Positions 44,199 to 54,271 of a stretch of 64,000 bases of DNA are shown in pieces (the stretch's first letter is position 1; every line of letters begins with the position of its first letter). The position numbers and the translations under genes are program-made. A model generated the notes under the pieces. That model saw nothing but the letters and a program-made list of their open reading frames with translations, had not been told where the DNA came from and did no database searches. The stretch comes from Kocuria flava (lineage in GTDB: Bacteria; Actinomycetota; Actinomycetes; Actinomycetales; Micrococcaceae). The DNA lies in assembly GCF_001482365.1 (NCBI RefSeq), contig NZ_CP013254.1:2294001-2358000 (forward strand), written 5' to 3'.

Positions 44199-47100
44199 AT
44201 GAAACGTCGTCCATCTTCCGTCCTCACGGCCCTGCTGTCCGTCGCTGCTGTCGGTCCCGTCCCGATAGGAATCGTCACCGCCTCCTCTGCCGCCGCGGCC
44301 GACCCAGTCGTGACCCTCGTCGGCAGCCTGCAGGATGAGCTCGGCTGCGCCTCCGACTGGCAACCGTCCTGCTCCGAGACGGTGCTGGCACCCACCGGGG
44401 ACGGCACCTATGAAGGCGTCTTCGAGGTTCCTGCCGGCACCTGGGAGTACAAGGTCGCCCTGAACGGCTCGTGGGGCGAGTCCCACCCCGCCGATAACCG
44501 GCCCGTGGTGCTCGATGGCCCCGCGACCCTCGAGTTCAGCTTTGACGACACCACCGACACGGTCTCCGTGCGGCCTGCCGCAGTGACGGGGGACGAGGTC
44601 ACTGAGCAGGACCGGGCACTGGCCGGGGACAGCCTGCGCGCACCGGTCACCTCCGAGCAGTTCTACTTCGTGATGGCCGACCGCTTCGCCAACGGCGACC
44701 CGTCCAATGACACCGGCGGCCTCCAGGGCGACCGCCTCGACCACGGCTACGACCCCACGGACAAGGCGTTCTACCACGGCGGCGACCTGCAGGGCATCCA
44801 CGACAAGCTCGACTACATCGAGGACCTCGGTACAACCGCGATCTGGCTCACCCCGTCCTTCAAGAACCAGCCCGTCCAGGGCCAGGGCGAGGCGGCAAGC
44901 TCCGGGTACCACGGCTACTGGATCACCGACTTCACCCAGATTGACCCGCACCTGGGCACCAACGAGGACATGCAGGAACTCGTCGACGCCGCCCACGCCC
45001 GCGGCATGAAGGTCTACTTCGACATCATCACCAACCACACCGCGGACGTGATCACCTACGAGGAGGGCTCCACCGCCTACATCCCGAAGTCCGAGGAACC
45101 CTACCGCGACGCCGCAGGCCAGCCCTTCGACGACGCCGCGTTCGCCGGCTCGGAGGACTTCCCCGAGACCGACCCGGAGATCTCCTTTCCGTACACCCCG
45201 GCCTTCCGCTCCCCGGAGGACGCGTCCGTCAAGGTCCCGGAGTGGCTCAACGACCCGAACCTCTACCACAATCGCGGGGACTCCACCTGGTCCGGGGAGT
45301 CGGTCACCTACGGGGACTTCGTGGGCCTGGACGACCTGTTCACCGAGCGTCGCGAAGTCGTCGACGGCATGGTCGACATCTACTCGACCTGGGCGGAGAT
45401 GGGCATCGACGGGTTCCGGATCGACACGGTCAAGCACGTCAACCTCGAGTTCTGGCAGGAGTTCAGCCCTCGGGTTCTCGACGCCGCCCGGGCGGGCAAC
45501 GAGGACTTCTTCATGTTCGGCGAGGTCTACGACGCCTCCCCCGAGTACCTGTCGTCTTTCACCACGGCGGGCAATCTACAGGCCGTGATCGACTTCGGCT
45601 TCCAGGCCCGCTCGATCGAGTTCGCCCGGGGCGGGAGCACCACGTCGCTGCGGGAGTTCTACGCCGCCGACGACCACTACACCGACACCGACTCCAACGC
45701 CTACCAGTTGCCGACCTTCACCGGCAACCACGACATGGGCCGGGCTTCCTGGTTGCTGTTCGACGCAGGCTTCCGCGACGCGGAGCTGCAGCAGCGGGTG
45801 GAGCTCTCCAACGAGCTGATGTTCCTCACTCGCGGCCAGCCGGTGGTCTACTACGGCGATGAGCAGGGCTTCATCGGCTCCGGAGGGGACCAGCTCGCCC
45901 GCCAGGACATGTTCGCCACCCAGGTCCCGCAGTACCTGGCCGAGCCCATGATCGCCGCCGAGCCCGGCGCGGCCGACCGCTACGGCACCGACCACCCGCT
46001 CTACGAGCAGATCGCGGAGCTCTCCGCACTACGCGAAGCGCACCCGGCTCTGGCCGACGGCGCGCAGATCCATCGCTACTCCTCGGAGCAGGACGGCGTC
46101 TACGCGTTCAGCCGCATCGACGCCCAGGAAAAGCTCGAGTACGTGGTGGTCACCAACAACTCCGAACAGACCCGCACCGTGACGCTGCCGACGTCCTCGG
46201 ACAACACCCAGTTCACCGCCCTCTACGGTGACGACGCCAAGCTCAAGGCCGCCAAGGACGGGCGGCTCACGGTCGATGTCGCCCCGCTCTCCACCGAGGT
46301 CTACCGCGCCGGGCGCGCCCTGTCCCCGGAGCAGGAGGCCCCGCAGGTCCGCCTGCAGGCGCCCGGTGCGGCCGGGATCCTCGAGGAACGGGCGGAGATC
46401 CGCGCGGCCGTGCCCGGCGACGGATTCGCGCAGGTGAGCTTCGCCGTACGTCCCGTGGGCACGCAGGAGTGGACCGCGCTGGGCACCGACGACAACGCCC
46501 CGTACCGGATCTTCCACGACGTCTCCGGCCACGCCGAGGGCACGATGCTCGAGTACCGGGTGGTGCTGAAAGACTCCTCCGGCAACCTCTCCGCATCCTC
46601 CGCCTCCGGGATCGTCGGGGACGTCCCGGCCCCGGCCGGCGGCGGGACCCCGATCGTCGGTGAAATCGTGCAGCCGTCGTCGGTCTCCGTGGCCGGCACG
46701 CACAACACAGAAATGGGCTGCGCCGACGACTGGGCGCCGGGCTGCGCAGAAGGGCAACTGACCCTGGACGAGGAGGACGGGATCTGGAAGGGCACGTTCG
46801 ACCTCCCAGCCGGGGACCATTCCTACAAGGCCGCGATCGACGGCACCTGGGACGAGAACTACGGTACCGGTGGCGTCCTCAACGGGACGAACATCAGCTA
46901 CACCGCACCCGGCGGGCCGGTCACGTTCTACTACGACCCGGCCACCCACTGGGTCACCACCGACGCCGACGGACCCCTGCTCACCGCCTCGGGCACGTTC
47001 CAGGACGAGCTCGGCTGCACCGCGGACCGGTCACCGGAGTGCCTGCGGCCCTGGCTGCAGGACCCGGACCGGGACGGCACCTGGGCATGGTCGACGACCC

Positions 47101-47717
47101 TCATCCCCGCCGGACAGTACACCTTCCGCGTCGTGGAGGACCTCGGCACGGGCGCCGCGTACGGACAGGACGGCGCCGTCGACGGACCCGAGGTCACCCT
47201 CTCGGTGCCCGAGGACGGGCTTGTGACCACCATCGAGTACGACGCCGCCACCCACGAGATCCACACCAGCACCAACGAGCCCGAGCAGCAGGCGGCCGGC
47301 CCGGACCTGAGCACCACCCGGGCCTCCTGGGTCACCACTGACCTCATCGCGGTCCCCGCCGGAGTCGTTCCGGAGGGCACCGACCCGGCACTGCTCGACT
47401 GGGCCTTGACCTGGGGCCGCGAGGGGCAGCTGGCGCTCGACGCCGAGACCGTCACCGGCGGGACCGGTACCGTGCCGCTGACGCCCACGGAGCTGCCGGA
47501 CAACGTCGTCGCCGCGCAACCCGAGCTCGCGGGCGGGCTCGCCCTGCGGGTGGACAAGCACACCACCCGCCAGGCCGGCGACATCCTCGGCGGCCAGGTA
47601 GTCATCGCCGCGGCCGACGACACCCGGGGCATCGTGACCGCCACGGGCGTGGCCGACGCCAGAGCCACGGAGCAACCGAAGGGACGCCGCACGCATGACG
47701 CGGGCGCCGGCTCCTGA
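44199..47717 (+). CDS. Secreted alpha-amylase with X25-type domains; truncated amylopullulanase
   Basis: Extracellular starch-degrading enzyme, 1172 aa. Sec signal peptide at residues 1-35 (MKRRPSSVLTALLSVAAV, cleavage after AAAA). An X25-type domain at about 36-125 (LVGSLQDELGCASDW) is followed by a GH13 catalytic domain at about 145-720: nucleophile Asp409 (GFRIDTVKH), acid Glu442 (FGEVYD), Asp512 (FTGNHDMGR). Two more X25-type repeats (about 820-915 and 927-1025) each carry an ELGC/EMGC motif. Residues about 1032-1165 resemble the N-terminal domain of pullulanase (VTTDLIAVPAGV ... AGDILGGQVVIAA), but the pullulanase catalytic half is missing. It follows the importer operon. The start is ATG 44199; the frame open upstream is malG shadow. 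Confidence 0.9.
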   Translation: MKRRPSSVLTALLSVAAVGPVPIGIVTASSAAAADPVVTLVGSLQDELGCASDWQPSCSETVLAPTGDGTYEGVFEVPAGTWEYKVALNGSWGESHPADNRPVVLDGPATLEFSFDDTTDTVSVRPAAVTGDEVTEQDRALAGDSLRAPVTSEQFYFVMADRFANGDPSNDTGGLQGDRLDHGYDPTDKAFYHGGDLQGIHDKLDYIEDLGTTAIWLTPSFKNQPVQGQGEAASSGYHGYWITDFTQIDPHLGTNEDMQELVDAAHARGMKVYFDIITNHTADVITYEEGSTAYIPKSEEPYRDAAGQPFDDAAFAGSEDFPETDPEISFPYTPAFRSPEDASVKVPEWLNDPNLYHNRGDSTWSGESVTYGDFVGLDDLFTERREVVDGMVDIYSTWAEMGIDGFRIDTVKHVNLEFWQEFSPRVLDAARAGNEDFFMFGEVYDASPEYLSSFTTAGNLQAVIDFGFQARSIEFARGGSTTSLREFYAADDHYTDTDSNAYQLPTFTGNHDMGRASWLLFDAGFRDAELQQRVELSNELMFLTRGQPVVYYGDEQGFIGSGGDQLARQDMFATQVPQYLAEPMIAAEPGAADRYGTDHPLYEQIAELSALREAHPALADGAQIHRYSSEQDGVYAFSRIDAQEKLEYVVVTNNSEQTRTVTLPTSSDNTQFTALYGDDAKLKAAKDGRLTVDVAPLSTEVYRAGRALSPEQEAPQVRLQAPGAAGILEERAEIRAAVPGDGFAQVSFAVRPVGTQEWTALGTDDNAPYRIFHDVSGHAEGTMLEYRVVLKDSSGNLSASSASGIVGDVPAPAGGGTPIVGEIVQPSSVSVAGTHNTEMGCADDWAPGCAEGQLTLDEEDGIWKGTFDLPAGDHSYKAAIDGTWDENYGTGGVLNGTNISYTAPGGPVTFYYDPATHWVTTDADGPLLTASGTFQDELGCTADRSPECLRPWLQDPDRDGTWAWSTTLIPAGQYTFRVVEDLGTGAAYGQDGAVDGPEVTLSVPEDGLVTTIEYDAATHEIHTSTNEPEQQAAGPDLSTTRASWVTTDLIAVPAGVVPEGTDPALLDWALTWGREGQLALDAETVTGGTGTVPLTPTELPDNVVAAQPELAGGLALRVDKHTTRQAGDILGGQVVIAAADDTRGIVTATGVADARATEQPKGRRTHDAGAGS

Positions 47718-47798
47718 GCGGAGAGGTCCGCACACTGGAAAGGTCCCGAACCCGCCCACCAGCTGTCCATCGTCAGCGTTGCAGGAGGGGGTGCTGTC

Positions 47799-48038
47799 CT
47801 ACACGCCTTTGCGCCTGTTCTCCTTCACCAGTGCTGCCAGGTACATGTACGAAGGCAGACCACCCACGATGTAAAAGCCCAAGACCGCAAAACCCAACCA
47901 CTCCGGTCCACCCAAGAACGCCGATACAAAACCGAGCCCCAGGGCTCCCAGTACCCCCGCGATCGTGGCCACGCGCATCATCGTCGGATAGTTGGGGGGA
48001 TCCCCAATGATCATCTTTCCGCTGTCGTGGTTCCCCAT
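47799..48038 (-). CDS. Small two-helix membrane protein
   Basis: A 79-aa hypothetical protein from ATG 48038 (MGNHDSGKMIIGDPPNYP); GTG 48044 is an alternative. A hydrophilic N-terminus is followed by two hydrophobic helices (VATIAGVLGALGLGFVSAFL and WLGFAVLGFYIVGGLPSYMY) and a basic tail KENRRKGV. It lies alone between the amylase gene and an IS256. The function is unknown. Confidence 0.6.
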   Translation of the reverse strand: MGNHDSGKMIIGDPPNYPTMMRVATIAGVLGALGLGFVSAFLGGPEWLGFAVLGFYIVGGLPSYMYLAALVKENRRKGV

Positions 48039-48481
48039 GCTCACGCCCCCATTCGTGGGTAAACCTGCGTCGCCCACCACCTTTGCACTCGAAAACCAGG
48101 AAAACCAGTGTTGCCTGCCTGAGCCTCGTTCCAATCGTGCAAGACGTAGCTACGTACATACCGATCCAAGGGACACGCCCTATGCCCGGGACTGTCGCTC
48201 TAACGGTGTAAGAGGCGTTTCCATGGTTAGTGGTTCTCCGCCGCCGGCATCCGGTCGGCGAAGGTGATGGCAAAGGCGTTCAGCGCCGGCTTCCACCGTG
48301 TGACCCATCGTGTCTGCCCGGTGCCCTTCGGGTCCAGGGATCGCACGACCAGGTACAGGGTCTTCATCGCGGACTGCTCGTTCGGGAAGTGCCCACGGGC
48401 CCGCACCGCCCTCCGGAACCGGGCGTTGAGGGACTCGATGGCATTCGTCGAGCAGATCACCCGGCGGATCTCCACGTCGTA

Positions 48482-50241
48482 GAGCCTGTTGCAGAATCGG
48501 GTGTTGCCCAGGCGTGGTTTGTCGGTGGCGGGCAGGGGATGATGTGACATGGCCAAGTCGTATCGCCCGGTGCTCCGGAACCAGCCGATGCTGTTGCCGG
48601 TGGATCTGCGGGAGTGGCTTCCGCAGAATCACCTGGTCTGGTTCGTGCTGGAGACCGTCGAGGCTCTCGACACCACTGCTCTGGAACGCACCCGGCGTCG
48701 CGGTGGGGCCGGCGCGGCCGGCTACGACCCGCAGATGCTGCTGGGACTGTTGGTCTACGCCTACTGCCAAGGGGTGCGGTCCTCGCGGGCGATCGAACGG
48801 ATGTGTCTCACCGACGTGGCGTTTAGGGTGTTGTGCGCCCAGGACGGCCCGGACCACACCACGATCGCCCGGTTCCGCGCCGATTCCCAGGACGCGTTCA
48901 CGGAGTTGTTCGCGCAGGTCTTGATGATTGCCGCCCGGGCCGGGCTGGGCCGGTTCGGTACGGTCGCCATCGACGGCACCAAGATCGCAGCCAACGCCTC
49001 GATCGACGCCAACCGTGGCCAGGACTGGTTCGACCGCCACGTCGCCGGCGTGGTCGCCGAGGCCGAGGAGACAGACCGGGCCGAGGATGCTGCAGCACAT
49101 GAGAGTGATGGCGACGACCGCCCGGATCGGGTGCCCGCCGCCTTGCGGGATCGCACCCGGCGGCTGGAGAGGATCCAGCAGGCCTCCGAAGAGCTCAAGG
49201 CCCAGCGGCAACGACGGACCCGGGAACAGGCCGAGCACGAGGCCGCCGCATTGGCCCGGCGCCGCCGCTCGGAGCAAGGACAGCCGGTGGTGGGCCGGAT
49301 CCCGAACGGGCCGCACCGGCTGGCTGAGGCACGGGCGCACCTGGCCCGGGAGATCACCTCCCATCAGGCGAAACTGGACCGGTACGCCGCCCTGGTCGCG
49401 GCCGGCAGGAAACCGATGGGGCGACCACCGGTGCCGATGGCCGAGAGCACCAGGGTGGCGCGGGCGCGCCGCGTCGTGGCCAACGCCGAGGCCGCCGCAG
49501 CCGCCGTGGAGCCGGTCCCGGCCGGGAAGGAGCTGCCGAAGGTCGTGGCGAACACCACCGACCCGCAATCGCGGATCATGCCGACCCGTCGAGGGTTCCT
49601 GCAGGGATACAACGCCCAGGTCGCGGTCACCAGCGATCAGCTCATCGTCGCGGTGCAGGTGGGACAGACACCGAACGATCAAGCCTGCTTCACCCCGATG
49701 ATGGACGCCGCCCAGGACGCCGCGACGCGGATGCACGCCCACACCGGCAACCCCGATCACCTGGTGGGCACCGTGCTGGCCGACGCCGGGTACAACAGCG
49801 ACGCCAACCTCACAGCCGCAGGACCGGACCGATTGATCGCTCTGGGCAAGCGGCGCGACGACCAGCGCGCCGCAGCCCAGGAACCAGCACACGGGCCGCC
49901 GCCAGCGGAGGCGACCCCGCGTGAGGCCAACGCCCACCGGCTACGCACCCGTGAAGGCCGCGATCTCTACAAGCGGCGAGCAGCGACGGTGGAACCCGGC
50001 ATCGGCAACCTGAAGAAGATCATCGACCGGTTCTCCTGCCGCGGCCTCGATCACGCCACCAGCGAGCTACACCTGGCCGCCACAGCGTTCAACATCCTCA
50101 AAATCCACCGAGCAACCCCCACCGCCTGAAGGCAGGGGTCCTGGACCCCTGTCCTCGGCGCGGTTCTGGGCCGGCCCCTCGTCATCATCGGCTCAGGCCA
50201 GCTTTGGACCGGCTCCTGCAGGCCGATTCTGCAACAGGCTC
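48482..50241 (+). mobile_element. IS1182-family insertion sequence inside IS256
   Basis: A 1760-bp element with perfect 19-bp inverted repeats GAGCCTGTTGCAGAATCGG at both ends and a 4-bp target duplication CGTA (48478-48481 and 50242-50245). It carries one full transposase gene and looks complete. Confidence 0.93.
48549..50129 (+). CDS. IS1182-family transposase
   Basis: DDE transposase of 526 aa starting at ATG 48549 (MAKSYRPVLRNQPMLLPVDLREWLPQNHL). The DUF772 N-terminal domain is at YDPQMLLGLLVYAYCQGVRSSR; catalytic blocks are TVAIDGTKIAANAS, YNAQVAVTSDQ and VLADAGYNSDANL. A highly charged linker (about 190-260) is typical. The C-terminal block VEPGIGNLKKIIDRFSCRG carries the Glu region. 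It is intact and may be active. Confidence 0.93.
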   Translation: MAKSYRPVLRNQPMLLPVDLREWLPQNHLVWFVLETVEALDTTALERTRRRGGAGAAGYDPQMLLGLLVYAYCQGVRSSRAIERMCLTDVAFRVLCAQDGPDHTTIARFRADSQDAFTELFAQVLMIAARAGLGRFGTVAIDGTKIAANASIDANRGQDWFDRHVAGVVAEAEETDRAEDAAAHESDGDDRPDRVPAALRDRTRRLERIQQASEELKAQRQRRTREQAEHEAAALARRRRSEQGQPVVGRIPNGPHRLAEARAHLAREITSHQAKLDRYAALVAAGRKPMGRPPVPMAESTRVARARRVVANAEAAAAAVEPVPAGKELPKVVANTTDPQSRIMPTRRGFLQGYNAQVAVTSDQLIVAVQVGQTPNDQACFTPMMDAAQDAATRMHAHTGNPDHLVGTVLADAGYNSDANLTAAGPDRLIALGKRRDDQRAAAQEPAHGPPPAEATPREANAHRLRTREGRDLYKRRAATVEPGIGNLKKIIDRFSCRGLDHATSELHLAATAFNILKIHRATPTA

Positions 50242-51475
50242 CGTAGTCCAGGAACGGCACGAACTCGGTCCAGGCATTGCGCCACAGCCGGCTGATCGCC
50301 GGGTAGCGGGCGCCCCACTTCTCTTCCACCTCCTCCAGGGCGGCCTCGGCCGCAGCCGCGGTCGGGGCGGTGTAGACCGGTTTCAGGTCCCGGGCGAGCT
50401 CGTCCCAGTACTGCCGCGAGGCGTAGCGGAAGGTCCCGCGGATCAGGTGGATGATGCAGGTCTGGACGATCGCGGCCGGGAACACCGCGTTCACGGAGTC
50501 GGGCAGGCCTTTCAGCCCGTCGCAGACCACGAAGAAGACGTCCTTGACCCCGCGGGACTTCAGATCGTTCAGGACCGCGTACCAGAACTTCGCCGACTCC
50601 CCGTCGCCGTCCCCGGCCCACATGCCCAGGATGTCCTTGTGCCCGGCCAGGTCCACCCCGATCGCGGCGTACACCGGCCGGTTGCGGACCTGCCCGTCGC
50701 GGACCTTGACCATGATGGCGTCGATGAAGATCGCCGCGTAGACCTGCTCCAGGGGCCGGGCCCACCACGCCTGCATCTCCTCGATCACCCGGTCGGTGAT
50801 CCTCGTGACGGTGTCCTTGCTGACCTCGGCCCCGTAGACCTCGCCCAGATGCGCGCTGATCTCCCCGGTGGTCAGCCCCTTGGCCGACAGGGACAGGACG
50901 ACCTGGTCCAGGTCCGACAAGCGGCGCTGGCGCTTCTTGACGATCACCGGCTCGAAGGTCGCCTCTCGGTCGCGGGGCACCTCGATCTGCACGGGGCCGG
51001 CGTTGTCGGTGATGACCGTCTTGGCCCGTTTCCCGTTGCGGGAGTTGCCCCGGTTGCGCCCCTGCGGCGTCGCCGGGCTCATAGCCGAGGTGTTCGTTCA
51101 TCTCCTCGTCCAGAGCGGCCTCGACGACCATCTTGGTCAGCTGCTTCAACAACCCGCCCGGGCCGGTCAACGCCGCCCCGCTGGCGCGGGCGGCGCGGAC
51201 CAGCTCCCGGACGGTGTCTTGTTCGGCCGCGCTCAGCTGCGCGTTGTCTTCCGGCTCGTCACCGGGCTTCGGTGGGCTCACGTCCACCAGTGTCTCGATC
51301 TTCTCGCTCATGTCGACCCTCCAACCCCGAACGGGGTGATTGGGCCTCTTACACCGTTACTGCGATAGTCCCTTGCAATAGGGAGTTTAGTGTGAGCGCT
51401 GGAGACGTCTCTTCGGTACGTCAGGGTCGTGACGGTGGCGTTCGGATCAGGTGTGGTTGCGGGCAGACTGGGGCC

Positions 51476-52513
51476 ATGCATCCTACCCGTCCTGAGCATC
51501 CGTCCATGGCCGATCGACTGGTTTGTCTGGCCGGTCAGGCCCCGGCTGCGGTCGGCCTGGGCTCATCGCCCGGAGACGGAGACGAGGTACGTCTGCTCGG
51601 GCAGGGGGAGAGCTTCGCGGCCTGGTTGCTGGAGGCCGGCGGGCAACGGGTGGTGGTGCGAATCGCCCGGCGGCCCGTGGCGGAGCTGCCGCGGCCGATG
51701 GGGGAGGAGTTCCACGGGCTGAGCCTGGTGTCGGCCGGCATTGGCCCGCAGGCGCTGGTGCTGGAGGAGTCGGCGGACAATCCGTTGGGCGCTCCGTACA
51801 TGGTGGTCAGCTTCGTGCCCGGCCGCATCCTGCCACCGGGGGAGTGGACTCCGGCGCTGGTCCGGGCCCACGCCCAGCAGATGGCTGGTCTGCATGCCCA
51901 GCGCTTTGACCGTTGTGGAGACATCACCGCCCCGGTGGAGGAACGCCGGGAGAGGGTGGACATCGCCGGCCAGTTCTCCGCCGGGCTGGACTGGTGGGCG
52001 GACAACCACCCGGCCGTGCTGGCCGAGCCCGACGTGACACGACTGGCGCGGGCCGTGGGGGCGTATCTGCGCGACGCGCAGAAGACCTTCGACCGGTTGG
52101 AGTCCTTCGCCCTGATCCACGGGGATCTGATGCTGCCCAACATCCTCGTCGACGGGGACACCACGGTGCGCTACATCGACTGGGAGTGGTCGGAGATCGG
52201 GGACCCCGCCCAAGACCTCGCATACCTCGGTGGGCTGATCACCGTGGACCCATGGCACCTGCCCATGACCCGGGCCCGGACCCGGGACCTGATCGAGGTC
52301 TACCTGGCGGCCAGTGAGCACCGGGCGGCCACGGGCACCGTGGAAGAAGTGCTGGTCCGCCGCGACGCCTGGGAGGTCTACGAACGGTTCCTCACGTCCC
52401 TGCATCACCGCAGTCTCCTGGCCGGCCGCCTGGATATGACCGGCTCGGAGCGGGATATGTACGCTCTCGCGGCTGCCCACGTCACCCGGGAGCTGGACCG
52501 CCGGTTCGGCTGA
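51476..52513 (+). CDS. APH-fold phosphotransferase family protein
   Basis: Kinase-like protein of 345 aa (ATG 51476, MHPTRPEHPSMADRLVCL). The Brenner motif LIHGDLMLPNILVD supplies catalytic Asp and Asn, and YIDWEWSEIGDPAQDLAYLGG supplies the metal-binding DFG-like Asp. The N-terminal lobe holds VRLLGQGESFAAWLLE. The family covers aminoglycoside, choline, fructosamine and other small-molecule kinases as well as acyl-CoA dehydrogenase-associated kinases; the substrate is unknown. It lies 104 bp from the IS256 right end and just before a broken related gene. Confidence 0.88.
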   Translation: MHPTRPEHPSMADRLVCLAGQAPAAVGLGSSPGDGDEVRLLGQGESFAAWLLEAGGQRVVVRIARRPVAELPRPMGEEFHGLSLVSAGIGPQALVLEESADNPLGAPYMVVSFVPGRILPPGEWTPALVRAHAQQMAGLHAQRFDRCGDITAPVEERRERVDIAGQFSAGLDWWADNHPAVLAEPDVTRLARAVGAYLRDAQKTFDRLESFALIHGDLMLPNILVDGDTTVRYIDWEWSEIGDPAQDLAYLGGLITVDPWHLPMTRARTRDLIEVYLAASEHRAATGTVEEVLVRRDAWEVYERFLTSLHHRSLLAGRLDMTGSERDMYALAAAHVTRELDRRFG

Positions 52514-52536
52514 GGCCCTCCGGATAGGGCCGTGCC

Positions 52537-53264
52537 ATGGGCGAGGAGATGTTGACCGGCGGCAACTCCACCACCGTCGTACGGGTCGACGACAGTGTCC
52601 GTCGCACTGTCGGACCCTTGACCCCGGCGGTGCATGCACTGTTGAGCCGGTTGCGGGCGGAAGGGATCACCGAGGTCCCGGAGCCTCGCGGGGGGGACGA
52701 AGACGGCCGGGAGGTCCTGTCCTACATCGTCGGGGTGGTGCCCGGCTATCCGTTGCCCGAGTGGGTGTGGGCGGAAACGGTCCTGGTGGCGGCAGCGCAA
52801 CTGCTGCGCCGGATCCACGACGCGTCCACCGCGCTCGTGGGGGAAGATCTGGTCTGGCAGCTGCCCACCCACCACCCGGTTGAGGTGATCTGTCACAACG
52901 ACTTCGCCCGTACAATCTGGTGTTCCGCAACGGTCGGCTGCGCGGGGTGATCGACTTCGACACGGCCTCCCCGGGCCCCAGAATCTGGGACCTGGCCCAC
53001 CTGGCCTACCGGTTGGTGCCGTTGACCGATGACGCGCACGACGGCGGCCCGCCCGCACCCGACCGTGCGGCTCGCCTCCGGCTGCTGATCGACTCCTACG
53101 GGGCGCTGTATGAGCCCGTGGACCTGGTGGCCGCGGTGGCGGCACGGCTGGAAGAGCTCGCGGTGTTCACGGACGCACGAGCCGCCGAGACCGGCCGGGA
53201 CGACTTCGCCGAGCACGCCGCGATGTACCGCCGCGATCGTGACCGGGTGCTGGCCACCGGTTGA
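52537..53264 (+). pseudogene. Second APH-fold phosphotransferase, frameshifted
   Basis: The first frame runs from ATG 52537 (MGEEMLTGGNSTTVVRVDDSV) to the catalytic loop VICHNDFA. One C appears lost near 52907-52910, where family members have DFAPYNLVF. The second frame (FRNGRLRGVIDFDTASPGPRIWDLAHLAYRLVPL) continues to the stop at 53264. Both halves are otherwise well preserved, so the loss is recent or a sequencing error. It may need only a 1-nt repair to read through. Confidence 0.85.
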
Positions 53265-53383
53265 CCCTCTTGCTGGTGACGCACCGCCTGGAGCGGTGGT
53301 CACTGATAGGTTCCCCACCATGAAGACGGTGTGAGCGCCTGCCCTGTGAACGACGAATCCCCGAGTACGTCAGGAGCACCACC

Positions 53384-54271
53384 ATGCCTCATCCCTCTTT
53401 CGCACGTCCGCTGCAGGGCAGAACCGCCCTGGTCACCGGGGTCTCCCGCCGCCGCGGCATCGGGTACGCGGTGGCCGTAGAGCTCGCCGCCCTGGGGGCG
53501 AGCGTGTTTTTCCACCATTACAGCGCCCATGACACGGACCAGCCCTGGGGCGCCGACGACCTCGATGCGGTACGCGCCGGCATCCGCGCCGCTCTGCACG
53601 ATGGTGCCCTTACCGGCGATGCCTCCGCGGACTTGAGGGACCCGGACGCCGCCGAAGACCTCGTCGAGCAGGCCCACGCCCTGACCGGGCGCCTGGACAT
53701 CCTGGTCTGCAACCACGCCCGCAGCGGCGGGGACGGGTCCGTCCTAGACATGACCGCCGAGACCCTGGACGCGTTCTGGGACACCAACACCCGCTCCACC
53801 CTGCTGCTGACCCGGCACTTCGCCCACCGGCACGCCACGACGACGTCCCGGTCCGCACCCGTCCGGCCCGGCGACCGGATCGGGAGGACCCGGCCCGCCG
53901 CCCGCTCGGCGGCGGGCCGGGTGTTCTGGATGACCTCGGGCCAGGGCCAGCGGCCGATGCGGGGCGAGGTCGCCTACGCCACCAGCAAGGCCGCGCTGGC
54001 CGGGGTGACTCCCACGGTGGCCGCGGAGCTGCTCGAGCTCGGCATCGTCCTGAACACGATCAATCCGGGGCCGGTCAACACCGGCTACCTGGACCCCGGG
54101 ACCACCGATCGGTCCTTGGAGGAGCTCGAGGCGTGGCGACGGGCCACCCCGTTCGGCCGCTGGGGACGGCCCACGGATCCGGCGCGGCTGATCGGGTGGC
54201 TGGCCACCGACCATGGTGTGTGGGTCGCCGGTCAAGTCATCACTACCGACGGGGGCATGAGCCTGACTTGA
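53384..54271 (+). CDS. SDR-family NAD(P)-dependent oxidoreductase
   Basis: Classical short-chain dehydrogenase of 295 aa, longer than usual because of a roughly 25-residue Pro/Arg insertion (SRSAPVRPGDRIGRTRPAARS, split about residues 154-178). Glycine-rich nucleotide motif TGVSRRRGIGYAVA, NHARSGGDG in place of NNAG, catalytic Tyr-x3-Lys in YATSKAAL, and the C-terminal VWVAGQVITTDGGMSLT. The start is ATG 53384. The substrate is unknown. It stands alone after the kinase pair. Confidence 0.87.
   Translation: MPHPSFARPLQGRTALVTGVSRRRGIGYAVAVELAALGASVFFHHYSAHDTDQPWGADDLDAVRAGIRAALHDGALTGDASADLRDPDAAEDLVEQAHALTGRLDILVCNHARSGGDGSVLDMTAETLDAFWDTNTRSTLLLTRHFAHRHATTTSRSAPVRPGDRIGRTRPAARSAAGRVFWMTSGQGQRPMRGEVAYATSKAALAGVTPTVAAELLELGIVLNTINPGPVNTGYLDPGTTDRSLEELEAWRRATPFGRWGRPTDPARLIGWLATDHGVWVAGQVITTDGGMSLT

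Larger units (their letters stand above)
48227..51311 (-). pseudogene. IS256-family transposase, split and frameshifted
   Basis: The N-terminal part starts at ATG 51311 (MSEKIETLVDVSPPKPG). One extra G near 51065-51070 shifts the frame after NEHLGYEPGDAAG. The rest (GNSRNGKRAKTVITD to TEFVPFLDYG) runs to 50242, where IS1182 interrupts. The C-terminal part resumes at 48481 (YDVEIRRVICSTNAIESLNARF) and ends at 48227. The protein resembles the remnant at 7888-9177. Confidence 0.9.
48188..51372 (-). mobile_element. IS256-family element interrupted by IS1182
   Basis: Terminal repeats match well: left GGGACTGTCGCTCTAACGG and right (inverted) GGGACTATCGCAGTAACGG, both continuing TGTAAGAGGC. Without the IS1182 and one 4-bp duplication the element is about 1.42 kb. 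The 8-bp flanks do not match (CTATGCCC against TTGCAATA), so the ends have been rearranged or decayed. Confidence 0.88.
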
